Assembly (NCBI GenBank): GCA_019112875.1
Contig: DXIO01000091.1
Location: 58,507-122,506, forward strand
Length of the DNA stretch: 64,000 nt
Direction: 5' to 3'
From: Candidatus Aquabacterium excrementipullorum
Lineage (GTDB): Bacteria; Pseudomonadota; Gammaproteobacteria; Burkholderiales; Burkholderiaceae_C
The position numbers and the translations under genes are program-made. Each line of letters begins with the position of its first letter. Position 1 is the first letter of the stretch. A model generated the notes under the pieces. That model had not been told where the DNA came from. It was given only the letters and a program-made list of their open reading frames with translations, and searched no databases. Below are positions 17,190-25,455 of the stretch, piece by piece.

Positions 17190-18083
17190 TCAGCGGCTGC
17201 GCAGTTTCAGGCCTTCGCCACCGACATGGGACGATGGTGTGGACACGGCGGGCGCTGGTGCCGCCTCTGCCCCACGTGCTGGCTCGGCCAGCCCACCAAC
17301 GCCCACCGCCCCACTGGCCACGGGCCCGGCCACCGGCCACTGCTTGGGCCACCAAGGCGGTGCCTCCCGCGGCAGCACGCGGATCGCATCGAAGGGCAGA
17401 TCCAGCCGCACCAGTTGCAGGCCGGCCTCCACCACCTGGCCCGGGAAGGTCAAGGTGGCGTCCACCGGCGCAGTCACCGGCAGGCTCATGGACTGCTTGA
17501 TCGGGATGGTGGTTTCGAACACCGTGTCCACCTGTGCGTGCAGCGGTTCTGGCAGGCGCACCACGGCCGGCATGTTCAGCGACACGGGGATCTGCTTGCG
17601 CACCGGAATCACGATGTCCACCGGCACGTCGGCGCGCAGCGGCACGCGGCCCTTGATGGGCAGGGTCACGTTGAAGCCCAGCACGCGCGTCTGCACCTTG
17701 GCATCCAGGTCGATGGCCTGGTCCACCTTGAGCACGTGCTTGACGGGCACCTCCAGGTCGATGGGCACCATGGTGTCCACCGCCACCTTGATCGGGATGG
17801 GCTCGGTGATGGGGATGCTGAGCGCCTGCGAGATGGGCACGCGCACCGGCAGGCGCTCATCGACCTTGACCTGCACCCGGTTGCTCACGGCCGCGCGCAC
17901 GGCCAACTGCTCCGGCAGCTTGATCAGCGCCGTCTGCTCCTTGAGCGCCACCTGGGCCACCAGGTGGTTCCAGGCCCACCAGCCGGCGCCTGCCGCCAAG
18001 GCCGTCATCAACAGCAGCAGCAAGGCCGCCGTGAGGATGAGCGTGCGCCAGGTGACGGGTTTGGACGGTGGCAGGACAGGCAT
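17190..18083 (-). CDS. Unrecognised membrane-anchored Val/Pro beta-repeat protein B
   Basis: A 297-aa paralogue of the downstream neighbour. A short cytoplasmic N-terminus leads to one transmembrane helix (LILTAALLLLLMTALAAGAGWWAW). Then come IKLPEQLAVRAAV and a long run of Pro-spaced beta strands (VRVPISQALSIPITEPIPIKVAV, VPLRADVPVDIVIPVRKQIPVSL). A low-complexity Ala/Pro/Gly tail of ~50 residues closes the protein. The predicted topology is an inner-membrane anchor with an elongated periplasmic part. The start at 18083 has GGAG ten bases upstream. It diverges from the small Cys-rich gene with only ~41 bp between start codons. No function can be assigned. Confidence 0.75.
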   Translation of the reverse strand: MPVLPPSKPVTWRTLILTAALLLLLMTALAAGAGWWAWNHLVAQVALKEQTALIKLPEQLAVRAAVSNRVQVKVDERLPVRVPISQALSIPITEPIPIKVAVDTMVPIDLEVPVKHVLKVDQAIDLDAKVQTRVLGFNVTLPIKGRVPLRADVPVDIVIPVRKQIPVSLNMPAVVRLPEPLHAQVDTVFETTIPIKQSMSLPVTAPVDATLTFPGQVVEAGLQLVRLDLPFDAIRVLPREAPPWWPKQWPVAGPVASGAVGVGGLAEPARGAEAAPAPAVSTPSSHVGGEGLKLRSR

Positions 18084-18124
18084 CGTGCGGGCACTCCAGG
18101 CCGAAAGCCGCTGAGGTCTATATC

Positions 18125-18406
18125 ATGGCATCCCCTTCCAGGGCCTGCCCGCCCCGGCGACGCCCTTTGCCAACACCGCTGATCCAGAACAACCCCATGA
18201 CCGGCCTGCTCACCGACCTGGACACGGCCCGCGCCGCCTTCCAGGCCCTGCAAGAACGCGCAGCCAGCCAGGGCGTCACCCTGCGCGCCCCGCCGCCCGA
18301 ACCGACCACCTGCTGCGGGCGAGGCTGCAACGGCTGCGTGTGGGAAGGCTTCTACGCGGCCGCCAACTATTGGCGAGACGAAGCGATGTTGATCCTGGAA
18401 GACTGA
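18125..18406 (+). CDS. Small Cys-rich 'oxidoreductase-like' domain protein
   Basis: A 93-aa protein whose C-terminal third reads TTCCGRGCNGCVWEGFYAAA, the CCxxxCxxC pattern of the oxidoreductase-like N-terminal domain (PF09791 as I recall it), which probably binds metal. I use ATG 18125 because GAGG lies 8 nt upstream. An internal ATG at 18197 (MTGLLTDLD) would give 69 aa and lacks a ribosome site, so the N-terminus is uncertain. The last 40 bp overlap the 3' end of the convergent radical SAM gene, so the two transcripts would be antisense at their ends. Biochemical role not established. Confidence 0.75.
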   Translation: MASPSRACPPRRRPLPTPLIQNNPMTGLLTDLDTARAAFQALQERAASQGVTLRAPPPEPTTCCGRGCNGCVWEGFYAAANYWRDEAMLILED

Positions 18407-19941
18407 TCCAGCGGCTTGCCCGGCACCGGCATCACCGGAATCGTCTTGCGCTTCTTGCTCAGCGCGTACTCCCGGTGAGAGAGTGATTGCCCCAGGAACT
18501 CGCGCAGCGTCGGCCCATGACGCCGAAGCCGCGTGTCCATCACGAACTCCCGCACCTCGCTGAACCACACGCGCCGCCCCATGCGCGTGTACCAGCGCAT
18601 GGCATGGCGGTAGTCCGGGTCGCGGTGCAAGAGCATCCGTGCCACCTGGCTGGGCCGCATCTGCACAAAGACCTCGATCAGCTTGAACCACAGGAAGACG
18701 CGCCACGGTGGCACCTTGCCGCCGCTGAGCACCTGGTGCTTGTAGTCCCAGCGGCGCGTATCCTCCTGGATCACCTGGCGATCCTGCACGTCGTCGAAGA
18801 AGGGCGTCCAGCGGTGCGGCGTGGCGTACAGCAGCTGGATCTGGTCGGGGTCGTAGCTCAGCAGGTGGCGGAAGGTCTTCCAGTAGTCGCGATCGGTCTC
18901 TTCCTGGAACCCGATCACGCAGGTGGCCATCGAGATGATGCCGTGCTCGCGCATCAGGGCGATCGCCTGCCGGTCTTCCGTGGTGGTGGCCTTCTTGCGG
19001 ATGGCCTCGATCGTGGCCTCGTCATAGCTCTCGATGCCCAGCAGGAAGCGGATCACGCCAGCGCGCTTGTACAAGTGCAGGATGTCGGCATCGCGCACGA
19101 TGTCGCCGGCACGGGTGGAGCCGACCAGCAGCAGCGGCACGTTCTCGGCGATGAGTGCTTCAAGAAATGCCTTCCAGGCCTTGCGCGAGCCGGTGGGCAG
19201 CTCGTCGGCGAAGTTGATCAGCTCGACGCCCTGCTCGCGGTGCAGGCGCGCCAGCTCCTTCGCGAACCTGACCGGATCACGGTGGCGCCATTGCGTCCAG
19301 TAGCCACGCTGGCCGCAGTAGCTGCACGGGTAGGGGCAGCCGCGCGAGAACTGCACCACCACCGCGCGCTTGCCACCCCAGTAGCTGTAACGGCTGTGCT
19401 CGATCAGCTCCCAGCCCACGCGGTAATCGTCGAGGTCGCGGATCATCTCGGCCGGCGGCGTGTCGGTGGGCACCCCGTCGCGCCGGAAGGCGATGCCGTC
19501 CACCTCGTCCAGCGGCGTGCCTTGGTCCAGGGCCTGCATCAGCTGCAGGGCCGTGCGTTCGCCTTCGCCACGCACGATGAAGTCGATGCAGGCGTGATCG
19601 CGCAGGATCTCGTCCCAGTGGTAGGTAGGATGCACGCCGCCATAGACGATCAGCGTGTCCGGGCAGACGCGTTTGATGCGCTCACACAGGTCGATCACGG
19701 TGACATGGACCGAGCTGGAGCCCGAGTGCCCGATCATCAGCACCGATGGCGGCTGCACGCTCACGGCCTGCACGATCTCGCCCAGGGTCATGGGGCCGAA
19801 TTCGGCATCCACCAGCCGCACCATGAAGCCTGCGTCGATCAAGGGGCCGCCAATGCTGAGCAGGCCCAGCGGCGGCAACTGCTCTTTCGGAATGCGGCTG
19901 CCGATGGCCGTGTGCGGCGGGTTCAGCAATAAAACGTCCAT
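18367..19941 (-). CDS. B12-binding radical SAM protein, BchE-like
   Basis: A 524-aa enzyme with an N-terminal cobalamin-binding Rossmann domain (~1-150; begins MDVLLLNPPHTAIGSR, with HSGSSS and VYGGVHPTYHW) and a radical SAM core. The core has the CxxxCxxC cluster motif in FSRGCPYPCSYCGQRGYW (~205-215). The C-terminal ~150 residues resemble the tail of BchE, the anaerobic Mg-protoporphyrin IX monomethylester cyclase. I see no other bacteriochlorophyll gene nearby, so the true substrate is uncertain. Start: the track uses GTG 19944; ATG 19941 follows AAGGGGG. The gene lies next to, and in the same direction as, an AraC regulator 86 bp upstream. Confidence 0.82.
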   Translation of the reverse strand: MDVLLLNPPHTAIGSRIPKEQLPPLGLLSIGGPLIDAGFMVRLVDAEFGPMTLGEIVQAVSVQPPSVLMIGHSGSSSVHVTVIDLCERIKRVCPDTLIVYGGVHPTYHWDEILRDHACIDFIVRGEGERTALQLMQALDQGTPLDEVDGIAFRRDGVPTDTPPAEMIRDLDDYRVGWELIEHSRYSYWGGKRAVVVQFSRGCPYPCSYCGQRGYWTQWRHRDPVRFAKELARLHREQGVELINFADELPTGSRKAWKAFLEALIAENVPLLLVGSTRAGDIVRDADILHLYKRAGVIRFLLGIESYDEATIEAIRKKATTTEDRQAIALMREHGIISMATCVIGFQEETDRDYWKTFRHLLSYDPDQIQLLYATPHRWTPFFDDVQDRQVIQEDTRRWDYKHQVLSGGKVPPWRVFLWFKLIEVFVQMRPSQVARMLLHRDPDYRHAMRWYTRMGRRVWFSEVREFVMDTRLRRHGPTLREFLGQSLSHREYALSKKRKTIPVMPVPGKPLDQSSRINIASSRQ

Positions 19942-20027
19942 CACACCCCCTTCGATTCTTTATGAGGAGATGCTACCCGGGCCGGCCAGGCGCCGGGCCT
20001 TGGTTTGTCCTAGGCGTTGCGCCGGCG

Positions 20028-21056
20028 CTAGTCCACCGTGGCCAGGGCCTGCCCGTGGCGCGACGCGCTCGGCGGGTGCCCGATGATCCGCTTGAACGCC
20101 CGACTGAACGAGGCCTCGGAGTCATAGCCCAGGCGATCAGCCGCGACGGCGATGCGCATGCCGTCGTCGGCGATCCAACGCCGCGCCTGGAACATCTTGA
20201 TCTTGGCCACGTAGCGGGCCGGGCTCTCGCCCATGGTGCGCGTGAAGGCCTCGGCGAAGCGCGAGCGCGAGGCGCCCATCAGGTCGGCCAGCACGGGCAC
20301 GCTCCAGTCGCCCTCCGGATCTGCATGGATGGCGGCGATCACCTTGCCGATCTTCGGGCAGCGCACCGCCGCGATCCAGCCGGTGGAATCACTGCAGCCA
20401 CACTCCACCCACGCGCGGATGATGCTGGCCGCCAGCACATCGGCCAGGCGCGCCAAGATGCCGCAGGCGCCGATGCGGCCCAGCGAAACCTCGCGCTCCA
20501 TGGCCTCCAGCAGGGCCGGCACGCTGGGGTCGCGCTGGGCCAGGTCACCGGCCAGCATCACGTCCGGCATCATCGCGATCAGCGGGTGCAGCGGGTCCAG
20601 GTTGAAGCGCATGGTGCCGCAGAACATCACGTCTTTCGGGCCGGCGATCTGCGGTGTGGTCATGCCATCCGGATCACGCTCGCGTGGCCCGCCGCCCACC
20701 AGGTAGATGTTCTCGGACACGGGCACGCGCGCCAGGGATGCGATGTCCACCGCTGGCGCTTCGGGCGCACTGGCCAGGATGTGGAAGCACCCTCGCGGCA
20801 GCAGCACGGCATCGCCCTGGTTGAGCCGCACCCAGTCCTGCGTCTCGGTGCGCAGCCAGCAGCCACCGCTGCCCACGAAGTGGAAACGCGCCGAGCGCTG
20901 TGCCGGAAACGCGATGGCCCAGGGCTCGTTCATCACGCAGCGGCCGTACTCGACCCCATCCAGGCGCAGGCCCAGGAGAATCTCGGCCAGCAGGTCTTTG
21001 GGCTCCTGAGGTGCGGTGACGGGCGCCCGCGCCACAGTGGACAAAAAGTCAAGCAT
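20028..21056 (-). CDS. AraC-family regulator with N-terminal cupin
   Basis: A 342-aa regulator. The N-terminal cupin-type ligand domain (HFVGSGGCWLRTETQDWVRLNQGDAVLLPRG) is followed by a C-terminal AraC double helix-turn-helix (WSVPVLADLMGASRSRFAEAF ... VAADRLGYDSEASFSRAFKRIIGHPP). The ATG at 21056 (MLDFLST) gives the normal family start; the longer track ORF to 21119 would add an unusual leader and run toward the neighbouring promoter. It is divergent from an MFS transporter whose start is 87 bp away, so it probably controls that transporter and the oxidoreductase behind it. Ligand unknown. Confidence 0.87.
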   Translation of the reverse strand: MLDFLSTVARAPVTAPQEPKDLLAEILLGLRLDGVEYGRCVMNEPWAIAFPAQRSARFHFVGSGGCWLRTETQDWVRLNQGDAVLLPRGCFHILASAPEAPAVDIASLARVPVSENIYLVGGGPRERDPDGMTTPQIAGPKDVMFCGTMRFNLDPLHPLIAMMPDVMLAGDLAQRDPSVPALLEAMEREVSLGRIGACGILARLADVLAASIIRAWVECGCSDSTGWIAAVRCPKIGKVIAAIHADPEGDWSVPVLADLMGASRSRFAEAFTRTMGESPARYVAKIKMFQARRWIADDGMRIAVAADRLGYDSEASFSRAFKRIIGHPPSASRHGQALATVD

Positions 21057-21143
21057 TCCGGCTCTTTCGGCATTCAAACGCCTTGAGCTTATCCATAAGC
21101 TGACAACCCCTGATGACAAAGGCCATTGGCCTCGTGACCGCCC

Positions 21144-22388
21144 ATGACTTCCTCGATCTGCCCTGAATGCCTGGACGATGCCGCCGCCGCGCCAGCATCC
21201 GAGGCATCCGTTTCAACATCCACCGGCGCCCCGGCCGAAGCGCTGTGGCCCGCCGTGGCCTCGCTGGCCCTGGGCGTGTTCGGCCTGGTGACGGCCGAGT
21301 TCCTGCCCGCCAGCCTGCTGACCGCGATGGCGACCGATCTCCACGTCAGCGATGGTGCGGCGGGCCAGGCCGTCACGGCCACGGCCCTGGTGGGCGCGGT
21401 GGCGGCGCCGTCCATCCCCCTGCTCACGCGCAGGCTGGACCGCAAGCTGGTGATGCTGGCCCTGACCATCCTGCTGGTGGTTTCGAACGTGATGGCCGCC
21501 ACGGCGTCCAGCCTGCCGGTGCTGCTGGTAGCGCGCGTGCTGCTGGGCATCGCGCTGGGCGGCTTCTGGTCCATGTCGGCCGCGCTGGCCATGCGGCTGG
21601 TGCCCGATGCCCTGTTCGCACGGGCCATGTCGTTCATCCTCACTGGCGTGTCGGTGGCCACCGTGTGCGCCGCCCCCATCGGCGCATGGATGGGCGATAC
21701 CTGGGGCTGGCGCAGCGCCTTCATCGCGGCCGGCGTGGTCAGCGTGCTGACGCTGGCGGTGCAACTGTTCACCCTGCCGGCACTGCCCCCGCGCGACAAC
21801 CCCAACCTGCGCGTGCTGGGCGAGCTGCTCACGCGGCCCACCGTGCGCGTGGCCCTGTTGGCCGTGCTGCTGGTGATCTCGGGGCACTTCGCCGGCTTCA
21901 CCTACATCCGCCCGCTGATGGAGCACGTCACGCAGATGTCGGTGAGCACGATCACCGCCGTGCTGCTGGGCTACGGCATCGGCGGCTTCTTCGGCAACTT
22001 CGTCGGCGGCTGGCTGACCGGCCGCAGCGAGCGGATCGCCATCGTCTGCGGCGGCGGCATGGTGGCCGTGCTGGCCGCCACGCTGCTGATCGGGGCGCAT
22101 TCGGTGATCGTCACGGCCATCGCCGTCACGCTGTGGGGCTTCGCATTCGGCGCCTTCCCCGTGGGCTTCCAGACCTGGATCGTGCGGGCCGCGCCCGACC
22201 AGGCCGAGGGGGCGGGCGGGCTGCTGGTCGCGGCCTTCCAGATCGCGATCGCCAGCGGGGCCATCGGCGGCGGGCTGCTGGTCGACCACATTGGCGCGCT
22301 GGGGGGCCCCACCTTCGCGGTGGCCGCGATCACGCTGGGCACCCTGCTCACGCTGCGCCATGGCCCGCGTACCGTGCATGCCACCTGA
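21144..22388 (+). CDS. MFS transporter, DHA1 drug:proton antiporter type
   Basis: A 414-aa membrane protein with about 12 hydrophobic helices and a ~35-residue hydrophilic N-terminus. LTRRLDRKLVMLALT matches the loop 2-3 signature of the major facilitator superfamily, and LVARVLLGIALGGFWSM the helix-4 region. Overall pattern is AraJ/YdeA-like DHA1. It lies divergent from the AraC regulator and 33 bp before an NADP-dependent oxidoreductase on the same strand, so the two probably form an operon for export and reduction of a toxic compound. No strong ribosome site is seen before ATG 21144. Substrate unknown. Confidence 0.88.
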   Translation: MTSSICPECLDDAAAAPASEASVSTSTGAPAEALWPAVASLALGVFGLVTAEFLPASLLTAMATDLHVSDGAAGQAVTATALVGAVAAPSIPLLTRRLDRKLVMLALTILLVVSNVMAATASSLPVLLVARVLLGIALGGFWSMSAALAMRLVPDALFARAMSFILTGVSVATVCAAPIGAWMGDTWGWRSAFIAAGVVSVLTLAVQLFTLPALPPRDNPNLRVLGELLTRPTVRVALLAVLLVISGHFAGFTYIRPLMEHVTQMSVSTITAVLLGYGIGGFFGNFVGGWLTGRSERIAIVCGGGMVAVLAATLLIGAHSVIVTAIAVTLWGFAFGAFPVGFQTWIVRAAPDQAEGAGGLLVAAFQIAIASGAIGGGLLVDHIGALGGPTFAVAAITLGTLLTLRHGPRTVHAT

Positions 22389-22421
22389 CTCGCTGACATC
22401 ACGTCCACAGGAAGCTTTCAG

Positions 22422-23459
22422 ATGACGATCGGCCACAGCACCGTCAACCGCCGCATCCTTCTGGCGGCTCACCCGCAGGGCCTGCCCACCGCGCAGGACT
22501 TCCGCCTTGACACGCGGCCCATCCTCGCACCGGCCGATGGCCAGGTGCTGCTGCGCACGCTGTACCTGTCGCTCGATCCGTACATGCGCAACCTGATGGA
22601 GAAGGTGGGGCCGGGCTACGCACCGCCGGTGCCACTGGGCGAGACCATGGTCGGGGGCACGGTCAGCCGTGTGGTCGCCTCACGCCACCCGCGCTTCACG
22701 GTGGGCGAGTTGGTGCTGGGCAATGCGGGTTGGCAGGACTACGCCGTGTCCAATGGCGACGATCTGATGCCGCTCGGCGATCTGGCACAGCCCTCGCTGG
22801 CCCTGGGCGGCCTGGGCATGCCCGGCTTCACCGCCTACGTGGGCCTGCAGGACATCGGCCAGCCGCGCGCGGGCGAAACGGTCGTCGTGGCTGCGGCCAC
22901 TGGCGCTGTCGGCGCGGTGGTGGGGCAACTGGCCAAGCTGCAAGGCGCGCACGTGGTCGGCATCGCGGGCGGCGCCGACAAGTGCCGCCATGCCGTGGAC
23001 CACCTGGGTTTCGATGCCTGCCTGGACCGGCACGATGCACAACTCGCGCAGCATCTGGCCCAGGCCTGCCCTGATGGCATCGACGTCTACTTCGAGAATG
23101 TGGGCGGCGCCGTGTTCGATGCCGTGCTGCCGCTGCTGAACCTCGGCGCGCGCATTCCCGTGTGCGGCTTCATCGCCCACTACAACGACGCCGGGCCATC
23201 AACCGGCCCGGACCGCCTGCCCGGGCTGGTCGCCACCCTGCTGCAAAAGCGCGTGCGCATGCAGGGCTTCATCATCCTGGACCACTACGGCGAGCGCTTC
23301 GATGCCTTCCGCCGCGAGATGGCGCAGTGGATGGCGCAAGGCCGCATCAAGCTGGATGAAGAGGTGATCGATGGCCTTGAAAACGCGCCCGAGGCCTTCC
23401 GCGGCCTGCTGCAGGGCAGGCACCTGGGCAAGCTGGTGATCAAGGTGTCGGACGATTGA
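22422..23459 (+). CDS. NADP-dependent medium-chain oxidoreductase (CurA / alkenal reductase-like)
   Basis: A 345-aa zinc-independent medium-chain dehydrogenase/reductase of the leukotriene B4 12-hydroxydehydrogenase / CurA group. SLDPYMRNLM and GGTVSRVV mark the N-terminal GroES-like domain. VVVAAATGAVGAVVGQLAKLQGAHVVGIAGG is the Rossmann NADP site, and GIDVYFENVGG, RIPVCGFIAHYN and MQGFIILDHY are family signatures. These enzymes reduce the double bond of alpha,beta-unsaturated carbonyls. It follows the MFS gene by 33 bp and starts after AGGAA at suitable spacing, so it is probably co-regulated by the AraC protein. Confidence 0.88.
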   Translation: MTIGHSTVNRRILLAAHPQGLPTAQDFRLDTRPILAPADGQVLLRTLYLSLDPYMRNLMEKVGPGYAPPVPLGETMVGGTVSRVVASRHPRFTVGELVLGNAGWQDYAVSNGDDLMPLGDLAQPSLALGGLGMPGFTAYVGLQDIGQPRAGETVVVAAATGAVGAVVGQLAKLQGAHVVGIAGGADKCRHAVDHLGFDACLDRHDAQLAQHLAQACPDGIDVYFENVGGAVFDAVLPLLNLGARIPVCGFIAHYNDAGPSTGPDRLPGLVATLLQKRVRMQGFIILDHYGERFDAFRREMAQWMAQGRIKLDEEVIDGLENAPEAFRGLLQGRHLGKLVIKVSDD

Positions 23460-23613
23460 GCCGCGCAGCAGCCGCTTCGTTCAAGCAGTAGTGCGCCCGG
23501 CGTCCATCCATATGCGCATTGCTTCGTTTCGAGGGCAGGACACAACTTCTACGATTTGTGACGTGAGATTGCACACGCTGTGCACTCACCAAACATCCAA
23601 GGAGTTGCACACC

Positions 23614-24468
23614 ATGCACACGTTCGCATTTGCTCGCCGCCTCGCACCCGTGGCCCTGGCCGCCCTCACATTGGCCGCGGCTTCTGTCTCTGCCCAGGCC
23701 GCCGTCGCCTTCAACGCTTTTGCCTTCGATTCGGCCGTGTCCACCAGTGGCGCCTTCGGCGGCGTCAACGGCATCTACGGCAATGGCGATGTGCGCCTGG
23801 ACAGCGTCAGCTTCAACGGCCAGACGCTCACGCAGAGCGGCCTTCAGACCGTGGCCAGCACCACCATCGTGCTGGACGACGGCATCGACGTGGCACGGGG
23901 CGGGCACAACCTGGCCTCCGGCCGTGGCATCAACAGCGTGGCCGATGGCTGGGTGGGCGAAGGCACCGCCACCATCACGCCCACCAGCGCGGACCTGCAG
24001 AGCGCGCTGGCCAATTACAACCTGACCAGCATCGTCGTGACCCGCGAAGCGCCCGGCCTGGCCATCGTCGACGTGAGCTTCGCCAACCCCACCAACACCT
24101 TCTTCCTGTGGGAGCGCGGCGCCAACAGCGACCTGCTGGTGCAGGCACTGGACGACAACGGCGGCGTGATCGGCAGCTACACCGTGCTGCGCCAGAACTA
24201 CACCAACACCGGCATCATCGTCACCACCGACAACGGCAGCTTCCTGAACAATGGACAAGCGCTGGGCGCCATCGGCTTCCAGACGGACACGGCCGTCAGC
24301 CGCCTGCGCCTGGCCAGCTTCAGCACCGACACGATCAACTTCAACGGGCCGGACTACAAGATCCTGGCCACGGCGCAGCCGGTGCCCGAGCCCGGCAGCT
24401 GGGCCCTGCTGGCCAGCGGCCTGGGCGTGATCGCCATGCTGGGACGGCGTCGCAAGATCGAAGGCTGA
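23614..24468 (+). CDS. PEP-CTERM sorted exported protein
   Basis: A 284-aa exported protein. Start ATG 23614 has AAGGAG nine bases upstream; the track ORF from 23491 adds a spurious leader. The signal peptide ends AASVSAQA. The middle is rich in Thr, Asn, Gly and Ser beta strands with no domain I recognise. The C-terminus PVPEPGSWALLASGLGVIAM followed by LGRRRKIEG is a textbook PEP-CTERM signal (VPEP, hydrophobic helix, Arg cluster), so an exosortase encoded elsewhere should process it. It stands alone between an oxidoreductase and an amidotransferase gene. Likely an exopolysaccharide-associated surface protein; function unknown. Confidence 0.9.
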   Translation: MHTFAFARRLAPVALAALTLAAASVSAQAAVAFNAFAFDSAVSTSGAFGGVNGIYGNGDVRLDSVSFNGQTLTQSGLQTVASTTIVLDDGIDVARGGHNLASGRGINSVADGWVGEGTATITPTSADLQSALANYNLTSIVVTREAPGLAIVDVSFANPTNTFFLWERGANSDLLVQALDDNGGVIGSYTVLRQNYTNTGIIVTTDNGSFLNNGQALGAIGFQTDTAVSRLRLASFSTDTINFNGPDYKILATAQPVPEPGSWALLASGLGVIAMLGRRRKIEG

Positions 24469-24610
24469 CACCCGCCACAAGGCCTGACGCCTCAAAGGGG
24501 CGTCCCTGGGCGGGCCACCGTGCCCGGCACCTCCATGCGCTTCGTCAGCGTGGGCGACAGCACACAGAGGATCGCGGGCCTGCTGGCCTACCTGCGCACG
24601 CAGCAGCAGC

Positions 24611-25255
24611 TCACACCAGCGCAGCCTGCCCCTGCAGCACGGCAGGGCCGCTCGCGGCCTGCTCGGCCGATCGGGCGCCCCAGGTGTGCGTGTTGGACAC
24701 CTCGATGCCGGCCATGGCCTCGTCCCACTCTTCGCGCCGCACCGCGTGCCAGGCACGGCCCAGGTGCACGGGGCCTTCGGCATCCAGCAGCAGCACCATC
24801 GAGCCCTCGATCAGCGGCGCGGTCAGCGCGCGGAAGCCCTGAGAACGGATCAAGCCCTTCACCTGCTCCGCCTGCAAACCGCTCAGCATGTCGCGCAGCA
24901 GGCGCGCCAGCTCGGCCGTATCGCTCACCTCGGTGTCCTGCGGGGCCAGGCTGTCGATGCTGCCGTTGTGCATCAGCAGCAGGCCCGGGTGCACCACGAA
25001 GGGATGTGCCATCTCGTGGTTGACGTCGCCGTGCGTGGCCCGGCGCAGGTGCAGGTAGACCTCGGTGTCCAGCGGCAGGCGGGCGTTGTGCGCGATCAGC
25101 TCCTCGTAGGACAGCCCCCGCGCCCAGACCAGCTGCCCCGGCGCCCCACCGTCACGGTGGAAAAAACCCCAGCCATGGTGGTTGTGCCGCCAGGCGTTTT
25201 CAAGGAAATCGGCGGTGATGCGGCGTCCAGGAGACTTCTTGATGATCAGACACAT
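24611..25255 (-). CDS. Class II (Ntn-type) glutamine amidotransferase-like protein
   Basis: A 214-aa Ntn-hydrolase-fold protein. The start at 25255 (MCLIIKKSPGRR) places the nucleophilic Cys at position 2, as needed for class II amidotransferases after Met removal; the longer ORF to 25327 would bury it. Matching signatures are HLRRATHGDVNHEMAHPF and LLMHNGSIDSL, close to the GlnXRxxTxG and HNG motifs of the family. Only the glutaminase domain is present, as in YafJ/EgtC-like proteins, so the acceptor is unknown. It diverges from gshA, which may only be coincidence. C-terminal residues ~150-214 are poorly conserved by eye. Confidence 0.8.
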   Translation of the reverse strand: MCLIIKKSPGRRITADFLENAWRHNHHGWGFFHRDGGAPGQLVWARGLSYEELIAHNARLPLDTEVYLHLRRATHGDVNHEMAHPFVVHPGLLLMHNGSIDSLAPQDTEVSDTAELARLLRDMLSGLQAEQVKGLIRSQGFRALTAPLIEGSMVLLLDAEGPVHLGRAWHAVRREEWDEAMAGIEVSNTHTWGARSAEQAASGPAVLQGQAALV

Positions 25256-25455
25256 AGGTTGATGTTGCCGGACAAGCGCCGGCGGCCATGCGGGCAGGAA
25301 CTGGTCAAACCTTAGACTGTTCCCCATTTATCGCAAGAAACATTCCATCAGACGCTTATGCGACACCCTCATGACAGGCTCTCGCCTGCAAAGTTGTCGC
25401 ATCTCTGATATGTTTCGCGCCTCCACACAGACAGAGGCTCCGAGGAGAGCGCATC

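Noticed and set aside
23460-23613. Possible promoter or small RNA before the PEP-CTERM gene
   Set aside because: I found no convincing -35/-10 pair or terminator-like hairpin.
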